Shown here piece by piece: positions 7,961-18,000 of a DNA stretch of 64,000 nucleotides. The notes beneath the pieces were generated by a model. The model ran no database searches. It had not been told where the DNA came from and saw only the letters and a program-made list of their open reading frames with translations. Source of the stretch: Melioribacter roseus. Its GTDB lineage: Bacteria; Bacteroidota; Ignavibacteria; Ignavibacteriales; Melioribacteraceae. The stretch covers positions 1 through 64,000 of the forward strand of contig DYLK01000013.1 in assembly GCA_020722065.1 (NCBI GenBank), given 5' to 3'. A program made the position numbers and the translations under genes. The number at the start of each line of letters is the position of its first letter. The stretch's first letter is position 1.

Positions 7961-10792
7961 ATGCTAAAGTTTAAGACTTTTTCAAAATTAATTATATTAT
8001 TATTAATTTTGAGTACAAGTCTGTTTGCCCAATCAGGAGTTGGTAAACTAGTTGGTAGAGTTTTAGATGCCGAAACTGGCGAACCACTTATTGGAGCAAA
8101 CGTAATACTTGTAAATACTACTTCGGGTGCTGCTGCAGATGTTGATGGACATTTTACAATATTGAACATCAATCCAGGCACTTATGAAGTTAAATTCAGT
8201 TTTGTTGGCTATCAATCTATGATTGTAAGCGACGTTAGAATAGTCCCCGGTGTTACTAACGAAATTAACATGAAACTGCAACCCGGCGTTGATTTGGGAG
8301 AAATAGTTGTTACTGATTCCAAATTATTCGAAGAAAAAGCTACAAACACAGTAAAAGTATTAGATTCTGAAAGTATTGAAAGATTGCCTGTAAAAGGTGT
8401 TTCCAACTTAGCTTCTTTGCAAGCTGGCGTTGTAAAAGCCGAAGGTGATGGCGGTGTTGATGGAAATGCTACTTTAAATATCCGTGGTGGTCGTGGTGGG
8501 GAAGTTGTTTATATAGTTGACGGTGTTGTTCAAAATGATCCTCTTTATGGTGCTAACAGAGCTAACATTTCTAATGCAGCTGTAGAACAAATCTCTTTCC
8601 AAGTCGGTGGTTATGAAGCAAAATACGGACAAGCACAGTCTGGTATCATTAACGTTACTACTAAATCTGGTTCACCAAATTATAAAATATTTGTTGATGG
8701 AGTTACTTCAACTTATACCGATGATTACGGTTATAATTTATATACTGCTACACTTGGTGGTCCGATTGTTCCTGGAAATGTAAATCACACTTTCTTCGTT
8801 TCTGCAGAAAGAGGCTGGTTCCTTGATAACGATCCTAGCGCACAAGGAATCAATTTTGAATCAATTGGTTTTAACCAAGCTTATAAACCAAATAATACAG
8901 GAAGTACTTGGAAATTTTCTGCAAAAACTTTCCATAATTTACCAGCTGGTTTGACTTTAAGACTTGGTGCTAATTATAATGAAAGTAATAATCGTGGTTT
9001 CATTTACGCCTACGCTAAAAATAACTGGGCACATAACAGAATTAATAAGTCAGAAAACTTATCTATTCGAGCTCAATTATCACAAAATTTATCAGAATCT
9101 ACTTTCTGGAATATGACAGCTGGTTGGAAAGCATATAATTCAGAATCTGGTGATGGTGTGTTCTTTGATGACTTAACTGCTTATGGTGATACACTAAAAA
9201 ATCCTTATATTCCTGTCCAAGGTGACCAAAGTGCCCTTGCACAAGATTCTCTTGGAATATTTTCAGATTATGGAAGATTGAGCGATAATTATTCAAAAGA
9301 TGAAACAATTTCATACACGGGTGATTTTAACATCACTTCACAATTAGATAATCATCTACTTGAAGCAGGAATAGGTGGAAGCTATAATAAAATGCGTTAT
9401 TATTCAATTGCTCCTGTAGATTTAGCTCTTGGAATTCGTGGTACTGATTCAACTGAAGCTACTTCTGCTTTTGATCGTTACTCTTATGCAAAACCTTATT
9501 ATTATGGTTATGACTTATATGGTAACGCTGATGAGTCAGGCGAATTATATTTAGAAAGTCCAGAACCAATTTTTGTATATGGCTATTTACAAGATAGATT
9601 TGAATTAGAAGATCTTGTATTAAATGTTGGTGTTCGTTTTGATTATTTCGATTCACAAGCGAAAATATTAGCAGATCCATACTATCCATTTAGTGGAGGT
9701 AGTGATCCAACTGATTTTGACCCAGGTGATTTTGTTACTAAAGAAGCTGAATTCTATGTTTCCCCTCGTATCGGTCTTGGTTTCCCTGTAACAGAAAACA
9801 CTGTTTTCCATGCACAATATGGTAAATTTATCCAAGCTCCACGTTTGTTTGATCTTTATCCTATTTTGGAAGATCTTCGTTATATGACTTACTCATCCGA
9901 TTACTCTGTTAATAATGGTTATATTAAAAGCGAAGTTACAACACAATATGAAATTGGGTTCAGACAAGTTCTTGGTGAAAATACTGCAGCATTAAATATT
10001 ACAGCTTTCTATAAAAATACAGAAGGTTTAGCAAACCAAGTTATTCAGAAATATGTTAGATCTGAAGGTGGTGAAATTTTAGATTACTACACTACAAGTA
10101 ATTCAGATTTCGGAACAGTAAAAGGTTTGGCATTTACTCTTGATATTCCAAGTATTAGCTATTTTTCCTCATCATTGAATTATACTTATTCAATATCTGA
10201 AGGAACAGGATCTTCACAAAGTTCATCTTTTACAGCTGCTTTCAGAAATACAGACGGCTACACTCCAAAAGTTATTGCTCCACTTGATTTCGATCAACGA
10301 CATACTGGAGTTGTTAGCTTGAACTTCTTTATCCCTAAAGGAGAAAATGGATTTTTTGAAATGTTAGCCGCTGATCTTCTAATTTCGTTTAATAGTGGAC
10401 GCCCTTATACTCCACTTGAAACACAAAATTTATTACAAGGTTCAACCAACTGGGGAGATACAAAGGGTTATGTTAACTCTCGTTATGGTCCTGGTAGTGT
10501 AAAAGTTGACCTTAAAGTAGAAAAAACTTTTGCTTTAGGAAATTCACTTGGAATTACACCATATATTTGGGTTGATAACTTATTTGATGCGGTGAATGCT
10601 GTAAGTGTTTGGAGATCAACTGGTTCACCTGAAACTACTGGTTATTTATCCACAGATGAAGGTAAAGCAATGATTACTCAATACGGTGCAGATTGGAAAG
10701 CTGATTATGAAGCCCTTGAAAGAAATCCTGGGAATTTCGGTGTTCCAAGATTAATTAAGTTAGGTTTAAAGTTAAACTTTTCAACTTTATAG
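7961..10792 (+). CDS. TonB-dependent outer-membrane receptor
   Basis: Outer-membrane transporter of 943 residues driven by TonB. Signal peptide about 1-23 (ending SLFAQ). Next comes a carboxypeptidase-regulatory-like beta-sandwich at about 27-110 (GRVLDAETGEPLIGANV), then a plug domain at about 120-240 with NIRGGRGGEVVYIVDGV, then a 22-strand-type barrel to the C terminus, where alternating residues end in KLGLKLNFSTL. No SusD-like lipoprotein gene is adjacent, so the SusC label is not supported and the ligand cannot be inferred. It lies between two T9SS cargo genes and may act with them in binding or uptake. Confidence 0.9.
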   Translation: MLKFKTFSKLIILLLILSTSLFAQSGVGKLVGRVLDAETGEPLIGANVILVNTTSGAAADVDGHFTILNINPGTYEVKFSFVGYQSMIVSDVRIVPGVTNEINMKLQPGVDLGEIVVTDSKLFEEKATNTVKVLDSESIERLPVKGVSNLASLQAGVVKAEGDGGVDGNATLNIRGGRGGEVVYIVDGVVQNDPLYGANRANISNAAVEQISFQVGGYEAKYGQAQSGIINVTTKSGSPNYKIFVDGVTSTYTDDYGYNLYTATLGGPIVPGNVNHTFFVSAERGWFLDNDPSAQGINFESIGFNQAYKPNNTGSTWKFSAKTFHNLPAGLTLRLGANYNESNNRGFIYAYAKNNWAHNRINKSENLSIRAQLSQNLSESTFWNMTAGWKAYNSESGDGVFFDDLTAYGDTLKNPYIPVQGDQSALAQDSLGIFSDYGRLSDNYSKDETISYTGDFNITSQLDNHLLEAGIGGSYNKMRYYSIAPVDLALGIRGTDSTEATSAFDRYSYAKPYYYGYDLYGNADESGELYLESPEPIFVYGYLQDRFELEDLVLNVGVRFDYFDSQAKILADPYYPFSGGSDPTDFDPGDFVTKEAEFYVSPRIGLGFPVTENTVFHAQYGKFIQAPRLFDLYPILEDLRYMTYSSDYSVNNGYIKSEVTTQYEIGFRQVLGENTAALNITAFYKNTEGLANQVIQKYVRSEGGEILDYYTTSNSDFGTVKGLAFTLDIPSISYFSSSLNYTYSISEGTGSSQSSSFTAAFRNTDGYTPKVIAPLDFDQRHTGVVSLNFFIPKGENGFFEMLAADLLISFNSGRPYTPLETQNLLQGSTNWGDTKGYVNSRYGPGSVKVDLKVEKTFALGNSLGITPYIWVDNLFDAVNAVSVWRSTGSPETTGYLSTDEGKAMITQYGADWKADYEALERNPGNFGVPRLIKLGLKLNFSTL

Positions 10793-10830
10793 TCTGAAAT
10801 CATTTTGATAAAATTTTAGAGGTTTATATA

Positions 10831-13800
10831 ATGAATAAACTAAAAATATTAACAGTTAAATTACTTACTTTCTTTATAGCAATCAGTTTTATCGGGTTAA
10901 CCGCTGCTGATAAAAACGGAGAAAAGAATTTAAGCAAAGGAACTGGAGCTTATAACGCTGGTGAGGTTTATCGTTTGTTTGTAAACAAAATTGATCTTCC
11001 TTTAAACCATAATGGAAAGATAGCTGACGTTACTGTCCCTACTCCTACTGGCACTACAACCGGTGGGCTTTTCGATGGTAAATCAGTAATTTATAGCTCT
11101 GGTTTTATGATGAGCGGTTATAGCAACGGGACAATGTGGTCAAATGGTATGGCTTCAGCATCTCGTGTTGAAGATTGGACGCCTGGAACAGTTTCTGGAG
11201 AACATGCTGGTATTTTTGTTGTAAAAAGTTCAGATCCTGCATTTGGTGATTCTTGGACTGAATGGCAAGATGCAGTTGCTGGTGGCGCTTATTTCTACGA
11301 TGGTAACAATGATGGTATCTATAACCCAGTAGATTTAAATGGAAATGGAACTTGGGATTCTAACGAAGATAAACCTGATTTACTTGGAGATGAAACTGTT
11401 TGGTGTGTTTATAACGATGGACTTGATCCTTCGTCACGTACATGGCCAAATACTTCAATTCAACAAATTGAAATTCGTCAAACAGTTTGGGCTTATGCAG
11501 TTTCTGGAGATCTTGGAAATATTATTTTTGTTAGATATTCAATTGTAAACAGAAATCCAAATGTCGCTGTAATGGATTCAGTCTATTTTGGTGTTTGGGC
11601 TGACCCTGACTTAGGCGATTACCTCGATGATTTAGTAGGTTGTGATGTTTCACTTAATGCTGGTTTTGTTTATAATGATGGTTCTGATGACCAATTTGGT
11701 ATCGACCCACCTACGTTTCTAATTGACTTTTTTCAAGGTCCATGGTTAGCTACTGGCAACCCTACAGATGAAGCATATAATGTTAAAGGTCCTCTTCTTG
11801 GAATTGATACAATTTCAGGTTATAAAAATTTACCTCTAACCTCATTTGTACACTACATGCAATCACACGCCACTCAAGGTGACCCTGATGATCAACAACA
11901 AGCAAGAAATTATCTTTTAGGTAAAAACCAAGCTGGAAACGTTGTAGATCCTTGTAACTGGGAATTTGGTGCAGTACTTGGTGGAGTAAATTGTGCTACA
12001 ATTGATGGACGTTTTATGTATTCAGGAGATCCTGTTACTCTTCGCGGTTGGGTAAATGTCTCCGAAACAGATCAACGTCAAATGTCAAATACTGGTCCTT
12101 TTAAGTTAACTTACAATGAACCTGTAGATATTGTAGTTGCTTATGTAATTGGAAGATCTACAACAACATTAAACTCTATTAAAGAAACAAAAAGAATAGA
12201 CAGAGCTGCTCAGTTTGTATATCAAAACAATTTTAATTATCCAGCTCCTCCTCCTCTTCCAAGTCCAATAGTTAAAACTGAAGATAATGCTATTGAATTA
12301 ATTTGGAACACAGCAGAAGCCGCTAATTATCGTGACAAAGGAAATGGATATGATATGCGTTTTGAAGGTTTCGAAGTTAATATGTACCAATCAGGTAGCA
12401 CTGCTGAGCAAGAAGGTGGTGTTAATAACAAAATGACAATCGCAAAATATGATTTGGATAACGGTATTAACACAATCATTAAAGAAGATGGAGTTTCTAA
12501 CGAAAGAGAAATCATTTGGTCTGGTGGAACACAATTAGATACAAATATTTACAAAGATCCTAATTCAGGTTGGTTAAAACTTAGAATAACAATGGATCCT
12601 TTTACTAACGGACCAATTATTAAAGGAAAACCTTATTTTATTAGTATAACTGGATTTGCAATTAATTATGAAGAAATTGTTCAATTAGATGCTCTTGGCA
12701 ACTATATTTTACCTGGAACTTCTGTTGTTGGTACAATTGCTAATATACCTGTAATAATTTCAGATTCATCAAGTATCGTTGGAATTGTCCCTGGTAAAGA
12801 TTCATACACTCCATACAGAGCTGATGTAAATACAACTCACTCCGCCGGTGGGTCAGAAGCTGAAGTTAGCTATAGTGTTTTTGATAAATCTGCCCTTACA
12901 GGACATACTTATGAGGTTGGCTTTTTTATCGATAGTTTGAGTGCTTTATACAATTTATTCTATTATGTTAAAGATGCTACAGATGATGTTGTTATTGCTG
13001 ATTCACTTCAAAATTATAATGATGCTGACGGAATCACAAAACTTTGGGATGGTGTTACTTTGAATGTTGGTTGGGTTACTCCTAATCTTTTAGAACCTGG
13101 ATTTTCTTCAGGCGGAAGTTGGGCGAAACCTTTCATCCACAATGTTTCTGGTGCTTTCTACGGTGGTAATGATATTGATTCCGCAAAAGGAATTCCTACA
13201 ATTGGCGTTAATAAAGGAAAAATAACCAAATTTGCTGATATGCGTAGGTTGGAATTACGCTTCGGAACAAGTGGTAAAGCATATAGATATACTTCTGGTG
13301 ATGCTGCTGGCAGACCTACTGGTAAATTATTTTACGGTGGTAATATGGATGGAATGGGTTTTGTTGATGTTCCATTTACTGCTTGGATTAAAGATGATGA
13401 ATTTGGTGAAGAAAGACAACTTGCTTGCGCAGTTTTAGAAAATGGCTTTACTGGTACAGGGCGTCAAGATGGTATCTGGAACCCAGGTTCTGATTTAACA
13501 AAAACTTTAGAATACATCATTATTTTCAATACAGATTACGAAGAAACTGGAGATAATCTTGTTTATACACAAGTCCCTGGACAAACAAATCCTACAAAAT
13601 GGGCTAACATAAAAGATGGATACACAATGGTTACAAATGATCCTAATTATGTTGTTACAGATTCCATGTCTAATATTGCAAAATCACCTTATTTCAATGC
13701 ATTAGCAATGGTTGGTGTTGAAACAGTTTCTAATGATTCTCTTTTTGTCCCAACAGATGGAACTTTGTATATTCCTATAACTTATGTTCTTACTCCTAAA

Positions 13801-14187
13801 GATGTTTATACATATACAGTTAAAACTGATTTAGATGCTAATGAAGCAAAAGATATGTTTGCAAAAGTCAATGTTTATCCAAATCCACTTTTTGCTTATA
13901 ATCCAGTCGGTAGCTATATCACCAACTATAAACCAGATGAACCATTTGTTACTTTCACTAATTTGCCAGAAAAAGTAAAAATTCAAATATTTACTTTAAG
14001 TGGTACAAAAGTTAGAGAACTTAACAAAGACAATTCGAATCCAATGTTAAACTGGAATTTAAAGAACGAAAGTGATTTGCGTGTAGCAAGTGGTATGTAC
14101 ATTGCAGTAGTTTCAAATCCTGAATATGGTGAAAAGATACTTAAATTCGCTATTATTTTACCACAAAAACAAATTCAGAGATACTAA
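10831..14187 (+). CDS. large secreted protein with T9SS-type C terminus
   Basis: Exported protein of 1118 residues, function not recognised. Signal peptide about 1-26. Near 175-185 and 200-210 there are Asp/Asn-rich loops (DGNNDGIYNPVDLNGNGT) that resemble calcium-binding repeats. A fibronectin-like stretch with PPPLPSPIV and IELIWN lies near 475. The C-terminal about 80 residues contain VNVYPNPLF and a MYIAVVSN strand, a divergent type A sorting domain. It starts 38 bases after the TonB receptor and ends 40 bases before the PorV-like gene, so the block is probably one operon. It could be a surface partner of the receptor. Confidence 0.8.
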   Translation: MNKLKILTVKLLTFFIAISFIGLTAADKNGEKNLSKGTGAYNAGEVYRLFVNKIDLPLNHNGKIADVTVPTPTGTTTGGLFDGKSVIYSSGFMMSGYSNGTMWSNGMASASRVEDWTPGTVSGEHAGIFVVKSSDPAFGDSWTEWQDAVAGGAYFYDGNNDGIYNPVDLNGNGTWDSNEDKPDLLGDETVWCVYNDGLDPSSRTWPNTSIQQIEIRQTVWAYAVSGDLGNIIFVRYSIVNRNPNVAVMDSVYFGVWADPDLGDYLDDLVGCDVSLNAGFVYNDGSDDQFGIDPPTFLIDFFQGPWLATGNPTDEAYNVKGPLLGIDTISGYKNLPLTSFVHYMQSHATQGDPDDQQQARNYLLGKNQAGNVVDPCNWEFGAVLGGVNCATIDGRFMYSGDPVTLRGWVNVSETDQRQMSNTGPFKLTYNEPVDIVVAYVIGRSTTTLNSIKETKRIDRAAQFVYQNNFNYPAPPPLPSPIVKTEDNAIELIWNTAEAANYRDKGNGYDMRFEGFEVNMYQSGSTAEQEGGVNNKMTIAKYDLDNGINTIIKEDGVSNEREIIWSGGTQLDTNIYKDPNSGWLKLRITMDPFTNGPIIKGKPYFISITGFAINYEEIVQLDALGNYILPGTSVVGTIANIPVIISDSSSIVGIVPGKDSYTPYRADVNTTHSAGGSEAEVSYSVFDKSALTGHTYEVGFFIDSLSALYNLFYYVKDATDDVVIADSLQNYNDADGITKLWDGVTLNVGWVTPNLLEPGFSSGGSWAKPFIHNVSGAFYGGNDIDSAKGIPTIGVNKGKITKFADMRRLELRFGTSGKAYRYTSGDAAGRPTGKLFYGGNMDGMGFVDVPFTAWIKDDEFGEERQLACAVLENGFTGTGRQDGIWNPGSDLTKTLEYIIIFNTDYEETGDNLVYTQVPGQTNPTKWANIKDGYTMVTNDPNYVVTDSMSNIAKSPYFNALAMVGVETVSNDSLFVPTDGTLYIPITYVLTPKDVYTYTVKTDLDANEAKDMFAKVNVYPNPLFAYNPVGSYITNYKPDEPFVTFTNLPEKVKIQIFTLSGTKVRELNKDNSNPMLNWNLKNESDLRVASGMYIAVVSNPEYGEKILKFAIILPQKQIQRY

Positions 14188-14227
14188 TTAGAATTTGATC
14201 TGTAAAATATTTGGAGAAATTAAAAAG

Positions 14228-15244
14228 ATGAAAAAATTATTAATCTTCGTTACAATAATAGCTTTTACAGTAACTTTGTTCGCCGGCGATGCAGCAAGAA
14301 AAGGAACTTCGGGTGCTGACCAATTACTTATTCCTGTTGGCGCTCGATCAATTGCTACTGCTGGCGCATTTCTTGGTGAAATGTCAGGTGTAGAAGCTAT
14401 TTATTATAATCCGGCTGGACTTGGTTCATTAACCGGAACACAAGCGATGTTTGATTACAATCAATTCATTGCGGACATTAATGTTTCTTATTTAGCAATA
14501 GGTTCAAATCTTGGAGAATTAGGTAATTTAGCTTTAACTTATAAAACAATAAGTTTTGGTGAAATTCCAGTTACTACTGCTGATAATCCTGATGGAACAG
14601 GACAAACCTATTCGCCTACTTATTTAACAGCTGGCTTAACTTATTCAAAACAATTGACTGACCGTGTTGTAGCTGGAGCTACTTTCAAAGTAATTTATGA
14701 AGGTATCATGAATACTTCAGCTTCAGGTTGGGCTCTTGATTTTGGCGTACAATATCACTTTAACAAAAATCTTTCTATTGGAGTTGCTGTTGCCAATATT
14801 GGAGACAACATGAAATACACTGGTGCTGATCTTCAAACAAAATTGCAACCAAATTTCACAGCTTATGGAAGCGGAAATGCAGTTTATGAAAGTGTTACTG
14901 AATATTTCCAAATTCCAAGTTATTTTGAAATGAGTGGTTCTTATAAATTCCTTCTTGATGAAAATAATCACGTTGGATTTGCGGCTACTTTCAGAAACAA
15001 CAACAATATGGAAGATTTACTTCGTTTAGGTATGGAATATTCTTTTATGGATATGCTTTATCTAAGAGGTGGTTATAATTATCAATTAGAAAATTCAAGT
15101 GATTACATTTACTCATGGGCAGCAGGCGCAGGAGTTAAATGGGAAATGCTTGATGGTGTTTCTATTATGTTTGATTATGCTTACAGAGAAGTTGATGTTT
15201 TCGACGCTAACAATATTTTTACTTTAACTTTAGGACTAAAGTAA
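14228..15244 (+). CDS. PorV/PorQ-family outer-membrane protein
   Basis: Predicted outer-membrane beta barrel of 338 residues. The chosen ATG at 14228 opens a signal peptide (MKKLLIFVTIIAFTVTLFAG) and has GGAG upstream; the longer reading from 14195 adds a non-signal N terminus. Family signatures are PVGARSIATAGAF near residue 38 and GVEAIYYNPAGLG near 57, followed by many amphipathic strands. PorV in Porphyromonas collects T9SS cargo at the outer membrane and passes it to the PorU sortase. Its place directly behind two cargo genes fits that shuttle role, but PorV, PorQ and other family members cannot be told apart here. Confidence 0.85.
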   Translation: MKKLLIFVTIIAFTVTLFAGDAARKGTSGADQLLIPVGARSIATAGAFLGEMSGVEAIYYNPAGLGSLTGTQAMFDYNQFIADINVSYLAIGSNLGELGNLALTYKTISFGEIPVTTADNPDGTGQTYSPTYLTAGLTYSKQLTDRVVAGATFKVIYEGIMNTSASGWALDFGVQYHFNKNLSIGVAVANIGDNMKYTGADLQTKLQPNFTAYGSGNAVYESVTEYFQIPSYFEMSGSYKFLLDENNHVGFAATFRNNNNMEDLLRLGMEYSFMDMLYLRGGYNYQLENSSDYIYSWAAGAGVKWEMLDGVSIMFDYAYREVDVFDANNIFTLTLGLK

Positions 15245-15269
15245 TTATTTTACAAAGTAAGAAAATTAT

Positions 15270-15298
15270 GGGCGTCTGAAAAGACGCCCTTTTTATTT
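15270..15298 (+). terminator. intrinsic terminator closing the T9SS/TonB block
   Basis: GGGCGTCT and AGACGCCC (15270-15277 and 15282-15289) pair perfectly around a GAAA tetraloop and are followed by TTTTTATTTATT. It lies 25 bases after the PorV-like stop codon, and is the clearest intrinsic terminator in the window. Confidence 0.92.
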
Positions 15299-15310
15299 AT
15301 TGAAATTATT

Positions 15311-16669
15311 ATGAAAATCAAAATATTTGCATTTGTTATCTTATTATTAAATGTATCTCTGGCTCAAACTAACACGTTTGACTTTGATTTCGATCTTGCA
15401 GATTTTCGATTTGATAATTCCTCTCAAAGAGTAGAAATATATTATTCTGTTTCAAGCAAGAATTTTACAAAATCGTTTACCCAAGATAAAAACTTCTTCC
15501 TCACAAGAATTGATTTAAATATTTACAATGCACAAAAAGATTCGTTAATTTTTTCTCAACCGTATGTAATTAGATATGAAATTGACAAAGAAGTAGATAG
15601 TTATTTTGTTGGATTACTAAATTTTAGAGCTGGGAATGGTAAGTATGTTCTTAAATTAATTTTATCAGATTATTTAGATAGTACAAAAACTCAGGAGATT
15701 AATAAAAAATTTGAAATTAATTGTAATACGGAAAATCCTTCACTCAGTGGAATAATTTTAGGAAGCAAAATCGGTGAGCCTGCAGAAAATGATATTTTTA
15801 CTAGAAATGGAATGTCAATTATTCCAAACGCACGAAGTATAATTTATGAAAATATGCCACTTGGTTTTTATTATGCAGAACTTTACAATTTACAAAAATC
15901 TAAAGATACTTTAAGATTTACTGCACGAATTAAAAATCCTTATGATGTTGAAATCTTTCATAAAGATAAATTCATTTTCACAACAGAAAAAGCAATTGTG
16001 CAAGTTGGAAGTTTTAAACTAAAAGATTTAGTCTCAGGAAAATATAGACTTTATCTTGAACTTTATGATAAGAACGATTCTTTGTTAACAAGAAGAACTA
16101 AAGATTTCTTTTATGCGAGTTCAGTAACTTCTGATTCCACACTAAATCTTAGCAATCTTTACTTAAAACAAGATTACGTTACTTCAGAATTTGCAATAAT
16201 GTCTGAAGGTGAGTGCGATGAAATGTTTAGAATTTCTCGCTATTTAGCATCTCCTAATGAAGAGAAAATTTATCCAAAACTAATTAATGTTAATCAAAAA
16301 AGGGAATGGCTTTTTCTATTCTGGCGGAAAAGGGATAAGAATTTTGATACTCCTGAAAACGAATATTTGGCTGAGTATAAGGAAAGAGCAGAATTTGTTG
16401 ATTCAAAATACCGTGAATATCAAACACGGGGAACAGAAACAGACCGAGGAAGAGTTTATTTAGTTTATGGAAAACCAACTAAAATTGAAATGGTTCAGAA
16501 CGATTATTATAAGAAACCTTACCATACATGGGAATATGATGGAATTGAAGGAGGCGTTTACTTCATTTTTGGGGATATTAATAGTTTGGGACAATATCAA
16601 CTTTTACATAGTACAAAACAAGGCGAAAAACACGATCCCAATTGGATTGATAGGTTAAAAATCAGATGA
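15311..16669 (+). CDS. GWxTD domain protein, first of a tandem pair
   Basis: Exported 452-residue protein with a signal peptide (about 1-19, ending SLAQ). The C-terminal third carries the GWxTD domain: FLFWRKRDKNFDTPENEYLAEY near 336-357, then the motif region, DRGRVYLVYGKP and WEYDGIEGGVYFIF. The name-giving motif is altered to GTETD at 374-378, with Trp replaced by Thr. The domain is widespread in Bacteroidota and relatives, and its function is unknown. The stop overlaps the next gene by 4 bases, and that gene encodes a paralogue. It starts 66 bases after the previous gene, behind a strong terminator, so it probably has its own promoter. Confidence 0.85.
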   Translation: MKIKIFAFVILLLNVSLAQTNTFDFDFDLADFRFDNSSQRVEIYYSVSSKNFTKSFTQDKNFFLTRIDLNIYNAQKDSLIFSQPYVIRYEIDKEVDSYFVGLLNFRAGNGKYVLKLILSDYLDSTKTQEINKKFEINCNTENPSLSGIILGSKIGEPAENDIFTRNGMSIIPNARSIIYENMPLGFYYAELYNLQKSKDTLRFTARIKNPYDVEIFHKDKFIFTTEKAIVQVGSFKLKDLVSGKYRLYLELYDKNDSLLTRRTKDFFYASSVTSDSTLNLSNLYLKQDYVTSEFAIMSEGECDEMFRISRYLASPNEEKIYPKLINVNQKREWLFLFWRKRDKNFDTPENEYLAEYKERAEFVDSKYREYQTRGTETDRGRVYLVYGKPTKIEMVQNDYYKKPYHTWEYDGIEGGVYFIFGDINSLGQYQLLHSTKQGEKHDPNWIDRLKIR

Positions 16670-18000
16670 AAATATTAAAAATATTTTTTTTTACATTGCT
16701 TTTTGTTTCATTAAATTATTCTCAAAATAAAATTGAATTTTCAATTGATTATTCCCGTTTTTATTATAATAATGATTCAAATTATGTTGAAATATATTAT
16801 AGAATAAATAAAAATACTCTAAAACTTAATTTAGATGATAGCACTAAAAAAGCTATTCTTACTTTTACACTTTCTGATTCTAATAGTACAAAAAAATATA
16901 TTAAAACCTTTTATGTACAAACCAAAAATGATTCTGATTTCACTAGAAACGATTTGGTTGGACAATTCCCAGTTTTTCTATGTAAAGAAATTGATTCATT
17001 AAATGTTGAAATGAAAGACGCAAATTCAAATAATTCTGCTCAAATATCTGAAAAAATAAATTTTATGCCTTTTCATCAACATATTTTTTCTCTGAGTGAT
17101 ATTCAACTTGCACGGAATATTGAAAAATCCGACGAAATGAAAAATATCTTTTATAAAAACACATACAAAATACTTCCAAATATCGACAATATTTTTACTT
17201 CCGCTCAACCTGTGTTATTCTATTACTTCGAAATTTACAATTCAAATCAAATTAGTGCCAATTCTGTTTGCTTTGGGAGAATACTTGATAACGATAGAAA
17301 AGAAATTATGAAAAAGGAAATCAAATTTGCTCACAATTCTTCACCAATTGTAAAAGTAAATAGTTTTATTCTTAAAAATCTTTCAACTGGAAGCTACTTT
17401 TTAGAAGTAATTTTAATCGATTCACTTAACAACTATCAATACAAATCTTATAAAAAGTTTTATTTTGTTTCAGATAAAGAAGAAAACTCAATTTTTGTTT
17501 TAAATAATTATAATGTGAAATTTGCATCTTTCAGCGAAGAAGAATGCGATTTGTTTTTCGATAAATTGCGTTATTTGTCGTCAAAAAGTGATAAGGAAAT
17601 GTATAGTAATCTGAATTCAATTGAAGGGAAAAGAGAGTTTTTGAGCAAATTTTGGCAAAAACAAGACAATTCTCCTTCCACAGATGAAAATGAATTTATG
17701 AACGAATATTTACGTAAACTTGATTACGTTGAACAGAAATTCAAAACACAAATGTATGCGGGTTATAAATCTGATATGGGAAGAATCTATTTAACTTATG
17801 GAGTTGCCGACACAATTGACCGCTATCCGAATAATATTTCTGGTAAATCTTACGAAATTTGGACTTATAATTCCATTGAAGGCGGTGTTTATTTCGTTTT
17901 CGTTGATGCACTTGGAACAGACGAATTTCAATTAATTCATTCTACAAAACGTGGTGAAGTTTATAACCCAAATTGGAAAGAACAAATAAGTAACAATTGA
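16666..18000 (+). CDS. GWxTD domain protein, second of a tandem pair
   Basis: Paralogue of the preceding gene, 444 residues, with a signal peptide about 1-19 (SLNYSQ). Alignable landmarks: FLSKFWQKQDNSPSTDENEF near 325-344, MGRIYLTYGVA after the motif, and IWTYNSIEGGVYFVF near 405-420. Here the GWxTD motif reads GYKSD (366-370), so Trp is Tyr and Thr is Ser. It overlaps the upstream gene by 4 bases, and its TGA overlaps the start of the acyltransferase gene by 1 base, so the three are translationally coupled. This suggests a joint envelope function, possibly lipid or outer-membrane assembly. No catalytic residues were recognised. Confidence 0.83.
   Translation: MKILKIFFFTLLFVSLNYSQNKIEFSIDYSRFYYNNDSNYVEIYYRINKNTLKLNLDDSTKKAILTFTLSDSNSTKKYIKTFYVQTKNDSDFTRNDLVGQFPVFLCKEIDSLNVEMKDANSNNSAQISEKINFMPFHQHIFSLSDIQLARNIEKSDEMKNIFYKNTYKILPNIDNIFTSAQPVLFYYFEIYNSNQISANSVCFGRILDNDRKEIMKKEIKFAHNSSPIVKVNSFILKNLSTGSYFLEVILIDSLNNYQYKSYKKFYFVSDKEENSIFVLNNYNVKFASFSEEECDLFFDKLRYLSSKSDKEMYSNLNSIEGKREFLSKFWQKQDNSPSTDENEFMNEYLRKLDYVEQKFKTQMYAGYKSDMGRIYLTYGVADTIDRYPNNISGKSYEIWTYNSIEGGVYFVFVDALGTDEFQLIHSTKRGEVYNPNWKEQISNN

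Noticed and set aside
7961-10792. SusC/SusD-type polysaccharide uptake pair
   Set aside because: The receptor looks SusC-like at its N terminus, but no SusD lipoprotein gene is adjacent.
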